The notes beneath the pieces were generated by a model that was not told the DNA's origin, made no database searches, and worked only from the letters and a program-made list of their open reading frames with translations. A DNA stretch of 64,000 nucleotides, taken from the NCBI GenBank assembly GCA_038150305.1, contig JAYOTG010000005.1, forward strand, positions 40,984 to 104,983, written 5' to 3'. Made by a program: the position numbers and the translations under genes. This document shows, one piece after another, positions 1 to 7,869 of the stretch. This DNA is from MGIIa-L3 sp038150305. Its GTDB lineage: Archaea; Thermoplasmatota; Poseidoniia; Poseidoniales; Poseidoniaceae. How positions within the stretch are numbered: the stretch's first letter is position 1; each line of letters begins with the position of its first letter.

Positions 1-383
1 CCAGCAAAGATGCCCAAATCGCGCACACAGACCGGCATTTGGTTGCCGTTGATGGTCCACGATCGCTCGCCGAGGTTATGGCAATTCAGGTCGCCAAAGG
101 CGTACGCAATGGCGTGTGCCGTTGGAAGTTCCGTCCAAGCAAAGGGCACCTCTGGGTTGACCATGGTGTCGGTGTGCGCATCGTAGCGCGGTTGATTCCC
201 ATAACTCAACGCGCCGTCCGTCGTGGCGTAATCGAAGGCATTCGCCCGTCCGTGAAGTTCGGGAACGGTGCCAGACGGCAGCGTCAGCGGTGCGATGAAC
301 ATGGCCAGAAGCAGCGTGGTGCTCAAGCCGAAAATCATCGCACCGACCCGCATCTCGCGGACGCGTGCTTCGCCCCCGACCAT
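1..383 (-). CDS. DUF2085 family membrane protein (partial, 3' end off window)
   Basis: Reading the minus strand from an ATG at 383 gives about 127 residues before the window edge cuts the gene. A hydrophobic segment lies at about residues 16-37. It is followed by a soluble stretch containing CHNLGERSWTINGNQMPVC and then RDLGIFAG. This matches the Cys-His / Arg-Ser / Gln-x-Pro-Val-Cys core of DUF2085, a small archaeal and bacterial membrane family of unknown function. A second in-frame ATG at 353 is possible. The gene is divergent from the one starting at 413, so the 30-bp gap must hold both start regions. The family assignment rests on motif recall only. Confidence 0.7.
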   Translation of the reverse strand, partial: MVGGEARVREMRVGAMIFGLSTTLLLAMFIAPLTLPSGTVPELHGRANAFDYATTDGALSYGNQPRYDAHTDTMVNPEVPFAWTELPTAHAIAYAFGDLNCHNLGERSWTINGNQMPVCVRDLGIFA

Positions 384-412
384 GCTCGGTGCAAATCGCG
401 GGAGGGCGGTAA

Positions 413-1072
413 ATGCTCGCCCGAAGGTCCATGCCTGAGCGGCGGCTGGACCCTTACATGGCGAAGAGGAAACGCCAGCGTCTTGCCGACGTGCTCGGCG
501 GCGCCATCCTCATCGCGGCGTACGGCGCGGCCGGGGCGTTCACCGCCTCCCTGGTCGAGGACCCGCAGGACCTGCGACGTCACCTTGTCCTGTCCGGCAC
601 TTCATTCGCGGTACTCTTTGCCGTGCTCTTACCGCTGTTGCTCAACATTGAGCCGGCGAACACCGGCGACCGCGTGAAAGCCGACGTGCGCACCCGCCTT
701 GCGGCGCATGACGAAGGGCGTGGGCGCTGGCGCCAACTCAGTCACGCGCGTCAGGAGGCAGCAGGATGGCGCATTGACATGCACGACTTGACCGACGTCG
801 AGGGCGTCGTGTCCACCGTGGTCGATCTCGCCGCAGACCACCACCTGAAACTCGTGGTTGGCGAAGGCTCCGCACGCTCGAAAGACCCGACCCTGCGCCC
901 TCGTGTTGAAGCCGTGTTGAGGGAAGCCTTCCCACCTTCGAGGATTCGTCACGGGAGGAAATCGCTGAGCACCATCCCCGATGCTGCGGTGCAAGGCGGT
1001 GGAAGCCTGAAACTCCCGGTGATGCTGATGACCCTCTCCCTCGTGTTCGTTGCTCTTCTGCTCCTGCGCTGA
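413..1072 (+). CDS. Hypothetical membrane protein, three predicted TM segments
   Basis: I do not recognise a family. Two hydrophobic helices lie near the N-terminus (about residues 29-48 and 60-82). A soluble central domain of about 120 residues follows, and a C-terminal hydrophobic tail ends in a run of leucines at the last residue. The central part is charged and could be a small cytoplasmic or extracellular domain. Start codons are possible at 413, 431 and 458. The one at 458 opens with Met-Ala-Lys-Arg-Lys, a normal positive N-terminus before a helix, and may be the true start. The gene lies 21 bp upstream of the M61 peptidase on the same strand, so the two may be co-transcribed. Confidence 0.6.
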   Translation: MLARRSMPERRLDPYMAKRKRQRLADVLGGAILIAAYGAAGAFTASLVEDPQDLRRHLVLSGTSFAVLFAVLLPLLLNIEPANTGDRVKADVRTRLAAHDEGRGRWRQLSHARQEAAGWRIDMHDLTDVEGVVSTVVDLAADHHLKLVVGEGSARSKDPTLRPRVEAVLREAFPPSRIRHGRKSLSTIPDAAVQGGGSLKLPVMLMTLSLVFVALLLLR

Positions 1073-1093
1073 CGAGCAAGGTCCTTAGAGGCC

Positions 1094-2887
1094 ATGAGCG
1101 GTCTGTCCATCATGTCCAGCAGGCTGACCTTCCACGCTGACGCCACGCAAGGCGGGAGCCGTCGCTTGCTGGCTGCGGTTGAAGTGGAAGGGCCCTTCCC
1201 CACCGGCCGCGTCGACCTCAGTTTTCCGCGCTGGATTCCGGGGTCCTACACCTTACGCGATCCGGTGCAGTACGTCGACGGCATCGAAGCCACCGATGAA
1301 CACGGGCAGGCGCTCATTTGGCAACGCCCCGACCCACATCGCTTGAGGGTCAAGGTCCCCTCCAGCGCCAAACGCGTGCGGATTCAGCACGAAGTGATGG
1401 CGCTGGAAATGACCGTTCGGTCCACCCACCTCGACGACGGCCACCTTCACCTTATGCCCCCCTTCACGTGGTACCTGCCCGACGATGCAGATTGGTCTCA
1501 GGGCGCAGAGGTTCACCTCGACCTGCCCGAGGCGTGGGCGCCCTACACGCAACTCGAAGCCGTGCAAAGCAACGCCCCAAGCAGCCACGTGTTTCACGCA
1601 CCGGACCGCGACGCCTTCCTCGACGGCATCATCGAAGCCAACGCTGGACCAAGCCGCACGTGGGACGTCGACGGACGGCCACACGTCCTGAACATCTGGG
1701 ACAGCGCAGGCCTCCCGGTGTCTCCGAAGATGATCGATCGCTTCGTGGACGACGCCACGAAGATCATCAAAGAGCATCACGCCTTGTTCGGCGTTCCGAC
1801 CAAGGACCCTTACGTCACCGTCCTTCATTTGACGGACACCATGCGTGGAGGGTTGGAACACCTTGGCTCTCAGACCTCGATGATGCCCCGCGCATCGCTC
1901 ATCGACGGTGAGAAAGCCCTCTACCGGGACCTCATCAGCCTGTTCAGCCACGAGTACCTCCACCAGTGGAACGTCAAGCGGCTCAGGCCCAAAGTGTACC
2001 TCGAATACGACCTCTCAAAGGAGGTCCCCTCCCCATTGCTGTGGTGGTTTGAGGGCGGAACATCTTGGCTTGGGGACTTGATTTGCCTGCGCTCGGGCGC
2101 GTGGACGGAAGACAACTGGAAGGAGGAGTTCAACCTCAAGGTCAACCGCCACCTCAACCGCCATGGCGCGGCACACGAATCCTTGGCGGAATCCAGCGAA
2201 TCGGCATGGACCCACCTGTACAAGCGGACCGCTTGGTCCAGTGAGCGGCGGATCAACTACTACCTCGAGGGCGAATTTGCCATGATGGCCCTTGACGTCG
2301 AATTGCGCCGGCGCACCCGTGGTGCACGCGGGCTTGACGACGTGATGGTCGAAGCCTTGCGCCGTCACGCGGTCGACGCAGAAGACCCCGGCGTCGACCA
2401 TCGCCGACTGCGCCAAGCCCTGACCTCAACCGAGGGAGGCCGCCGGCTTGGTGGCATGCTCGATGAACTGATGACGACGCGAACCGCGCCGCCCATCACG
2501 TCCACGCTGACCGCCCTCGGCCTTGACCTGACGCCCAAGGAAGACGGAGAAGAGCACGACGGCTGGCTTGGTGTTGGCCTTCGTTCGCGGCAGGGCAAGG
2601 TCGTCGTGACGACGCACCTCGAGGGCTCACCGCTCCGGAATCATGTCGACGCGGGCGACGAGGTGGTGGCCATCAACGACCGCAGGATCACCGAGGTCAA
2701 ACACGTCAAGCAAGCCCTCAGCGCATGTGCTGGTCATGACGTGGAGGTCCTCACCGCTCGGGAAGGAGGCCTACGACGATGCACCGTCACGGCCCTGGCG
2801 GCCGTGGACCATCGAAAGGTCGAGGTTACGGGCAAAGGGAACACGCTCTGGCGTCGCATCACGGCGAGCCGACAGCAGGATGCCTGA
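1094..2887 (+). CDS. Peptidase M61 family protein (glycyl aminopeptidase-like) with PDZ domain
   Basis: This is a predicted zinc aminopeptidase of family M61. An N-terminal beta-rich domain (about residues 8-170) precedes a gluzincin catalytic domain with HEYLHQWNVKRLRP; the zinc ligands His286 and His290 flank Glu287. The upstream MRGGLEHLGS is the family substrate-binding motif. The downstream WWFEGGTSWLGDL supplies the third zinc ligand, Glu. A PDZ-like segment follows at about residues 495-570 (GWLGVGLRSRQGKVVV, then AGDEVVAINDR). Length (597 aa) fits the family. No signal peptide is visible, so it is probably cytoplasmic. An alternative start lies at 1112. The 3' end overlaps the convergent SerK/ParB-like gene by 29 bp. 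Confidence 0.9.
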   Translation: MSGLSIMSSRLTFHADATQGGSRRLLAAVEVEGPFPTGRVDLSFPRWIPGSYTLRDPVQYVDGIEATDEHGQALIWQRPDPHRLRVKVPSSAKRVRIQHEVMALEMTVRSTHLDDGHLHLMPPFTWYLPDDADWSQGAEVHLDLPEAWAPYTQLEAVQSNAPSSHVFHAPDRDAFLDGIIEANAGPSRTWDVDGRPHVLNIWDSAGLPVSPKMIDRFVDDATKIIKEHHALFGVPTKDPYVTVLHLTDTMRGGLEHLGSQTSMMPRASLIDGEKALYRDLISLFSHEYLHQWNVKRLRPKVYLEYDLSKEVPSPLLWWFEGGTSWLGDLICLRSGAWTEDNWKEEFNLKVNRHLNRHGAAHESLAESSESAWTHLYKRTAWSSERRINYYLEGEFAMMALDVELRRRTRGARGLDDVMVEALRRHAVDAEDPGVDHRRLRQALTSTEGGRRLGGMLDELMTTRTAPPITSTLTALGLDLTPKEDGEEHDGWLGVGLRSRQGKVVVTTHLEGSPLRNHVDAGDEVVAINDRRITEVKHVKQALSACAGHDVEVLTAREGGLRRCTVTALAAVDHRKVEVTGKGNTLWRRITASRQQDA

Positions 2888-3323
2888 GCCGGTCCAGGAT
2901 CACATCGCAGGTCACATCAAGGCCGCGAAGGTCGTATTTTGTGCTTCGAGCAGGCATCACGCCCTTCGTTCGAACGTGGTCCACGACCTCCGCATGGCTG
3001 ATCGGCTCATGCGTCCCCCTTCGCTCGACGCGAAGGGTGCTGGGATCCACCAGCAGCACCGGAACACAGCGGAGGCCAAGTCGACGGGCCACCGCCAATC
3101 GATGGTGTCCGTCGAGGACGATGTGATCTACGGCGTCGATCACAATGCGGGACCGCATGGCGCCCCATCGAACGTGCATGTGAGCGCTCTTTCGAACCCG
3201 TTGGAGCGTCGTGGCCTCGTGGGGACGAAGGGCGCCGAGGTCCATGAGGGCGCGACCAAGTTGCACACGCCACCCTCCATCACGTGCGATAAGGATATGT
3301 CGAGGCGGGGAAGGACGCGTCAT
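2859..3323 (-). CDS. ParB/SerK-like domain protein with DGHHR motif
   Basis: A short protein of about 154 residues built around LDGHHRLAVARRLGLRCVPV, the signature of the ParB N-terminal-like fold. In archaea this motif is known from the free-serine kinase SerK and related proteins. The preceding LGALRPHEATTLQRV fits the conserved beta strand and HE motif of that fold. The C-terminus (about 40 residues after the motif) is shorter than in SerK, so serine kinase activity is uncertain. The chosen ATG at 3323 overlaps the ATG of the divergent CCA enzyme gene at 3322 in the sequence catg. An upstream in-frame ATG at 3428 would add a low-complexity Ala/Ser/Pro stretch and seems unlikely. Confidence 0.65.
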   Translation of the reverse strand: MTRPSPPRHILIARDGGWRVQLGRALMDLGALRPHEATTLQRVRKSAHMHVRWGAMRSRIVIDAVDHIVLDGHHRLAVARRLGLRCVPVLLVDPSTLRVERRGTHEPISHAEVVDHVRTKGVMPARSTKYDLRGLDVTCDVILDRLRHPAVGSP

Positions 3324-4638
3324 GGCCGGTGGTGGAGGCGATGCGCTCGCATCGGCACTCCCGCCACACGCCGAAGCTTGGCTCGAGCAGGTCATGGCAG
3401 CCCCTGACGGGCTCCGCGAGGTCGTCAACCGGTTGTTCGCGCTCGGATCTCGCGTATGGTTGGTCGGTGGCTGCGTCAGGGACGTGCTTGCCGACCGCGG
3501 ACGTGCGCCTCATGACGTTGACTTGGCGGTTGACGTCGAGCCTGCGGTGATGCTGGAGGGCTTTGGAGCGATGGCGATCGACACCGGTTCCGCCTTCGGC
3601 ACGGTGACCCTCAAGGCCAGCGGAGCCGTCGAGCCGTTCCAAGCCACGACCTTGCGTATCGACGGCACCTACGTCGATGGGCGTCGCCCGGAAGGCGTGG
3701 AATTGGTGACGGAAATCGCCCTCGACCTCGCTCGCCGTGACTTGACGATCAACGCGATGGCCATTGATCTCGAAACGCACCAACTCATCGACCTTCACGG
3801 CGGGCGCAGCGACCTTCGCGGTGGCAGGCTACGGGCGGTCGGGATGGCCGATGAGCGCCTTCAGGAGGATGCACTTCGCGTCCTCCGCGTCTATAGATTC
3901 GCAGCCAGCCCACCACCGCACCACGCCACGTGGACCGTCGACGGCCCGCTGCGCGCGGCGTTGCGCACCAGAGCGCCAGGCCTTGCCGCCATCCCCGCGG
4001 AGCGTATTTGGGGCGAGCTTTCGCGGCTCCTCGACGCGCCGCTCGCCGACCAAGCCTTGGTGATGATGCACGAAGACGGGGTCTTGCAGGACCTCATCGT
4101 GGACCGTCATCCCGCTGCAGCCGGGCTTGAGGCGCTCCGTGGAGCACCTGGACTCGGCGATGAACGGCTCGCTCTGCTCCTGTCCGATCATGACGGGCCC
4201 GGCGTGGACGATGTGCTTCGCGGCCTGAAGATCCCAAAACGGGTGATCGCTCGCGTCAGAACGCTGGTGGCCGCCATGCGCGCCCCCCCACCGACCACGC
4301 CGCAAGCCGTTCGCGTTCTGCGGCACCGGTGGGGGGACGACATGGACGTGTTGCTTCGCTTGGTCAACGTCCTCGAAGGCCTTGGTGCCGCCCAAGGCTG
4401 GTTCGCCGCATCGCCCCTCATCGAAGCCACACCGCCTGCACGCATGAGTGGGGCACTGCTGGACGGTCACGCCATCATGGAGGCAACGGGATTGGCCCAT
4501 GGCCAAGCCCTCGGGCGATTGAAGGATTGGCTGCACTACCTTCAGGTTGAGCGCGACCTGACCACCAAGGAGTCCATGCTCAACCTGTTGTGCCGGCTGC
4601 CATGGGAACAGCCTGACCCCACGTGGCCGAGGCTTTGA
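3322..4638 (+). CDS. cca: CCA-adding tRNA nucleotidyltransferase, class II (bacterial type)
   Basis: The enzyme adds or repairs the 3' CCA of tRNAs. The head domain has VWLVGGCVRDVLADRG followed by the catalytic DVD (residues 65-67), then RRDLTINAMAID, LIDLHGG and a poly(A) polymerase-type helical region (LRVLRVYRFA, AERIWGELSRLL). This arrangement is class II, the bacterial/eukaryotic type; archaea normally carry the unrelated-sequence class I enzyme. The tRNA gene at 41287 ends without CCA, so some CCA-adding activity is required. The start at 3322 (MAGGGGDAL) is preferred over 3211, which would overlap the divergent neighbour. The stop overlaps the next gene by 16 bp, suggesting translational coupling. 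Confidence 0.88.
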   Translation: MAGGGGDALASALPPHAEAWLEQVMAAPDGLREVVNRLFALGSRVWLVGGCVRDVLADRGRAPHDVDLAVDVEPAVMLEGFGAMAIDTGSAFGTVTLKASGAVEPFQATTLRIDGTYVDGRRPEGVELVTEIALDLARRDLTINAMAIDLETHQLIDLHGGRSDLRGGRLRAVGMADERLQEDALRVLRVYRFAASPPPHHATWTVDGPLRAALRTRAPGLAAIPAERIWGELSRLLDAPLADQALVMMHEDGVLQDLIVDRHPAAAGLEALRGAPGLGDERLALLLSDHDGPGVDDVLRGLKIPKRVIARVRTLVAAMRAPPPTTPQAVRVLRHRWGDDMDVLLRLVNVLEGLGAAQGWFAASPLIEATPPARMSGALLDGHAIMEATGLAHGQALGRLKDWLHYLQVERDLTTKESMLNLLCRLPWEQPDPTWPRL

Positions 4639-5534
4639 CCAAATACGGCCACACCTTCAAATCTCAACCCCGTCCTTCCCCGGCCATGGTGCGCAACGCA
4701 GTGGTCAACCTCGCTCGTCAACGTGCAGCAGAAGCCCTGCGTGCGAAGGGCGTCAACAACGACATCATCGACCGCTTGCCCTCCATCGAAGACGGTTTCG
4801 TGAATTGGATTTCAAGGAGCGACATGCCGATGGAGGCCATCGACGAAATGCTCCGAGCACGCGGTGGATTCGTTGAACCGGGCGACCTGTCAAACATCGT
4901 CGAGCGAACCACGGGCCACGCCCCCCCAACATGGGTCCTTGATCTGCTGATGACCTCCATGGATGCCGACGGAGACGGGATGTTGTCCAACACCGAAGTC
5001 TGGACGTGGGCCAACGATCGTGGGCTTGACGTGCCGCCGCACTTGTTGGTCACCGAGGAACCCGAGCCCGCCGAGGAATCGGAACCGGAACCCGTCGAGG
5101 AGCCGCAGCCGGAAGTCACGGCTCAGGAGCCAGCGCCTGTTCAGCCGACGCCTGAACCCGAGCAGGTTCAGGTCGATCCCGTACAAACACAACCGATGCC
5201 ACGGCCCGTGGCCGCCGCCGCCGCGGCCCAATCCTCGTTGGAAGGGCTGCTCGACACCTTCTCGCAAAATTTGCGCGGGGATGAGATTCAAGCCATCCTG
5301 ACCGCCAACCCGCACACCTTCCACATTTCCGGGACGGTCAAGGGAGACAAAGCAACCCTGCTCGGTGAAGTCGGGTGGCGTGATGGGAGGACCCTGACCG
5401 TGTCCACCCCGCTCGGTGACGTTGACGTGCAACTGCCGAGCGCGATGCCCACCAACCTCCGTCATGTGGACCATCACTTGCTGCTCCACGACTGGAACCG
5501 CGGACTTGCGCGGCCGGTGTTCCGGCTGGCTTGA
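4623..5534 (+). CDS. Hypothetical protein with a single EF-hand-like loop and Pro/Glu-rich linker
   Basis: A 303-residue protein without a recognised family. Residues about 1-140 are helical and soluble, and contain DADGDGMLSNTEVWTW, a good match to a calcium-binding EF-hand loop (Asp-x-Asp-x-Asp-Gly then Glu at position 12). A long Pro/Glu/Val/Gln-rich linker follows (about 142-200). A C-terminal domain of about 90 residues begins at SSLEGLLDTFSQNL and has a beta-rich end. No signal peptide or membrane segment is evident. It overlaps the end of cca by 16 bp, so it is probably co-expressed with it. Confidence 0.7.
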   Translation: MAEALTKYGHTFKSQPRPSPAMVRNAVVNLARQRAAEALRAKGVNNDIIDRLPSIEDGFVNWISRSDMPMEAIDEMLRARGGFVEPGDLSNIVERTTGHAPPTWVLDLLMTSMDADGDGMLSNTEVWTWANDRGLDVPPHLLVTEEPEPAEESEPEPVEEPQPEVTAQEPAPVQPTPEPEQVQVDPVQTQPMPRPVAAAAAAQSSLEGLLDTFSQNLRGDEIQAILTANPHTFHISGTVKGDKATLLGEVGWRDGRTLTVSTPLGDVDVQLPSAMPTNLRHVDHHLLLHDWNRGLARPVFRLA

Positions 5535-6704
5535 TCATCGAAGCGCACGCGCGATGACGAGGCGCTGAACTTCCTGCGTTCCTTCGTAGATTTGAGTGAT
5601 CTTGGCGTCGCGGAAGAAACGCTCGACGGGGAATTCCTTGGTGTAGCCGTAGCCACCGAGCACCTGAATCGCACGCTCCGTCACCCACATGGCCGTATCC
5701 CCTGCGAAGAGTTTGGCCATGCTGGCCTCCTTGCTGTGGCGCGGACCGTCGGCTTCGTAGTGGTGCTCCTTCGCCCACGCGGCGCGGTACACCAGGAGAC
5801 GAGCGGCCTCGATTTGGGTGGCCATGTCCGCCAGATACGCGGTGATCATCTGGTGGGCCACGATCGGCTTGCCGAAGGTCTCGCGCTCGTGGGCGTACTT
5901 CAGCGCCGCTTCGTAGGCGCCCTGAGCGATGCCAAGCGCCTGAGCGGCGATGCCAATGCGGCTGTTGTCCAGCGCGTTCATGGCGATGGGGAACCCGTTG
6001 CCTGCGCCCTTGAGCACGTTGGCCACGGGCACCTTGCAATCCTCGAGGATGAGCGTGCAGGTGTCCGAGGAACGGATGCCGAGCTTGTCCTCCTTCTTCC
6101 CAACGGTCAGGCCTTCAAAGGCCTGCTCGACGATGAAGGCCGTGGTGCCACCGTGCTTCTTGACGCCGAAGTCAGGATGATCGACGTCCTTGGCGAAGAG
6201 CACGTAAATGCCGGCTTGAGCGCCGTTGGTGACCCACATCTTCTCGCCGTTGAGCAGGTAGTGCGAACCGTCGTCGCTGAGCTTCGCTCGGCATCCCATC
6301 GCCGCGGCGTCGGTGCCGGCGCCGGCTTCGCTGAGGGAGTAAGCACCCACCTCGCCGGCGGCGAGACGTGGGAGGTAAGCGTGCTTCTGTTCCTCGGTCC
6401 CGTGCAGGTTGATGGTCATCGCACACAAGCCCACGTGAACGCAAAACATCACAGCAAAGGAGGGGTCAACGCGTGCAAGTTCCTCCACGATGATGGCTTC
6501 CGCGATGTCGTTCAACTTCGCTCCACCGTATTCGTCGGGGATGGTCACGCCTTGGAGGCCGAGTTCGAGGAAGGCTTGCCACTCCTCAACCGGCGGGCGC
6601 TGGTCGTGGTCTCGCGCCTCTGCGGTCGGAGCCAAGACGGTCTCGGCAAAGTCACGAACCATGTCACGAATCATCTGGTTTTCTTCGCTTTCGAGGAAGT
6701 CCAT
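5535..6704 (-). CDS. Acyl-CoA dehydrogenase
   Basis: An FAD-dependent acyl-CoA dehydrogenase, a first step of fatty-acid or branched-chain acyl-CoA oxidation. The protein is about 389 residues, the usual family length. Family motifs are present: YSLSEAGAGTDAAAM and WVTNG in the flavin/substrate-binding beta domain, GIAAQALGIAQGAYE in the C-terminal helical domain, and QVLGGYGYTKEFPVERFFRDAKI followed by IYEGTQEVQR. The Glu of YEGT is the catalytic base in short-chain enzymes. The start at 6704 (MDFLESEENQ) aligns with the family; an upstream ATG at 6845 adds an unrelated Ser/Arg-rich stretch. The gene abuts the convergent upstream gene with no gap. The exact substrate cannot be told. Confidence 0.92.
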   Translation of the reverse strand: MDFLESEENQMIRDMVRDFAETVLAPTAEARDHDQRPPVEEWQAFLELGLQGVTIPDEYGGAKLNDIAEAIIVEELARVDPSFAVMFCVHVGLCAMTINLHGTEEQKHAYLPRLAAGEVGAYSLSEAGAGTDAAAMGCRAKLSDDGSHYLLNGEKMWVTNGAQAGIYVLFAKDVDHPDFGVKKHGGTTAFIVEQAFEGLTVGKKEDKLGIRSSDTCTLILEDCKVPVANVLKGAGNGFPIAMNALDNSRIGIAAQALGIAQGAYEAALKYAHERETFGKPIVAHQMITAYLADMATQIEAARLLVYRAAWAKEHHYEADGPRHSKEASMAKLFAGDTAMWVTERAIQVLGGYGYTKEFPVERFFRDAKITQIYEGTQEVQRLVIARALR

Positions 6705-6807
6705 TGGCGCACCCGAACCGAGGACAGGACGTCGGCTCTTCAAGCATGTGCATGCACCTTGAAGGCCCTTTGGTGGCATTGAAATACCGCGTGTTTCACG
6801 CCGCGAC

Positions 6808-7212
6808 ATGGACGAGGAGGACATCGAGTTCACCATCGCACACAACCGCCGCTATTCGAACGCCCATCTTTGGTTCCAAGACGTCAAAGACGAACGCGTG
6901 ATGATCGGCATCAGCGAGTACCTGCTCGCCGACGCCGGAGCGGTGCTGCGCGTCAACCTGCCCGACCAAGGCCAGGAAATCGGTGAGGGCGACGTGTTGT
7001 TCTCGCTGCGCACCGAGTACGAAGCCCTTCGCTTCATGTGCCCGTTCTCGCTGAAGGTCACCGAAGTCAACGGTGAGCTTGAGAGCACGCCGGAGACGAT
7101 CAACGACTCCCCCTACGACAACGGTTGGGTCCTCATCATCGAACCTCATGCTGACGCGGACGACGCGCTGCTCGAGGCCGACGAATACATCGAATTCCTG
7201 CACGAAGCCTGA
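6808..7212 (+). CDS. GcvH-like (glycine cleavage H protein-like) without the lipoyl lysine
   Basis: A 134-residue protein with the length and fold pattern of glycine-cleavage H protein: an N-terminal hairpin, ISEYLLADAGAVLRVNLP, then VTEVNGELESTPETINDSPY and GWVLIIEP. These align well with the H protein regions EYAxxxLGDIV and VNxxLxxxPxxVNxxPYxxGW. The segment that normally reads ESVKA, carrying the lipoylated Lys, is RTEYEAL here, so the Lys position is Tyr71 with no Lys nearby. It cannot act as a normal lipoyl carrier. No gcvT or gcvP lies alongside. It may be a scaffold or a carrier-independent paralogue; the function is unknown. Confidence 0.75.
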   Translation: MDEEDIEFTIAHNRRYSNAHLWFQDVKDERVMIGISEYLLADAGAVLRVNLPDQGQEIGEGDVLFSLRTEYEALRFMCPFSLKVTEVNGELESTPETINDSPYDNGWVLIIEPHADADDALLEADEYIEFLHEA

Positions 7213-7247
7213 GCCAAGGCTAAGTTCCAACCGGGCCAGCCGCGCCC

Positions 7248-7835
7248 ATGGACCAAGCCATGCAACGGTTGAGCGCCTCGCTTGAGGCGGCACCGATCGT
7301 CTGGAAAGACGGCTACCCGTACTTCGTCCACCCCGTGACCGACGGTGTGCCGAGGCTCGAAGGCGAGGTGCTTTCCGCCATCGTCCACCTCATCGGTGAA
7401 CGCGTTGACTGGGACGACGTTGACCTGATCCTCGGCATCGAGGCGATGGGGCTGCCGCTGACCGCTCCTTTGTCCGTCCAACACGACCGACCGTTGGTCG
7501 TCGCCCGAAAGCGGGCCTATGGATTGGAAAGCGAGGTCGTGGTGGATCAAAGCACAGGCTACTCCAAGGGCGCGATGTACCTCAACGACGTCCGCCCCGG
7601 CGAGCGCGTGCTCATCGTGGACGACGTTCTCTCCACGGGCGGGACCTTGCGCGCCGTCATCGACGGCATCAGGCGATGCGGCGCGGAAGTCGCACAGGTG
7701 GTCATCGTCGTCGAAAAAGGCCCCGGCTTGGCCGAGATGCACCGTGACGACCCATCCCTGAACCTGTCTGCCCTCATCGCGGTGGATGTGGTGGACGGGC
7801 GGGTCGTCACGCGCCCTGCGACGAGCATGGCTTGA
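7248..7835 (+). CDS. hpt: Hypoxanthine/guanine (purine) phosphoribosyltransferase, archaeal type
   Basis: A type I phosphoribosyltransferase that salvages purine bases with PRPP. The PRPP-binding loop RVLIVDDVLSTGGTLRAV is intact. The N-terminal YFVHPVTDGVPRLE, the central GIEAMGLPL, and RKRAYGLESEV with TGYSKGAMYLND match the archaeal HGPRTase-like group. At 195 residues it is the expected size and is cytoplasmic. It lies 35 bp after the GcvH-like gene and 34 bp before dph2 on the same strand, which suggests one transcription unit. Base preference (hypoxanthine/guanine versus adenine) is inferred from family resemblance only. Confidence 0.85.
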   Translation: MDQAMQRLSASLEAAPIVWKDGYPYFVHPVTDGVPRLEGEVLSAIVHLIGERVDWDDVDLILGIEAMGLPLTAPLSVQHDRPLVVARKRAYGLESEVVVDQSTGYSKGAMYLNDVRPGERVLIVDDVLSTGGTLRAVIDGIRRCGAEVAQVVIVVEKGPGLAEMHRDDPSLNLSALIAVDVVDGRVVTRPATSMA

Positions 7836-7869
7836 AAGCCGGACGGCCTGACGGCCAGCCGGGAGCGCC

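Noticed and set aside
5050..5220. Glu-Pro and Pro/Gln repeats that might be a repeat array
   Set aside because: These are in-frame low-complexity linkers within a protein, like those at 41650-41680 and 53260-53300; DNA repeats are imperfect and not regularly spaced.
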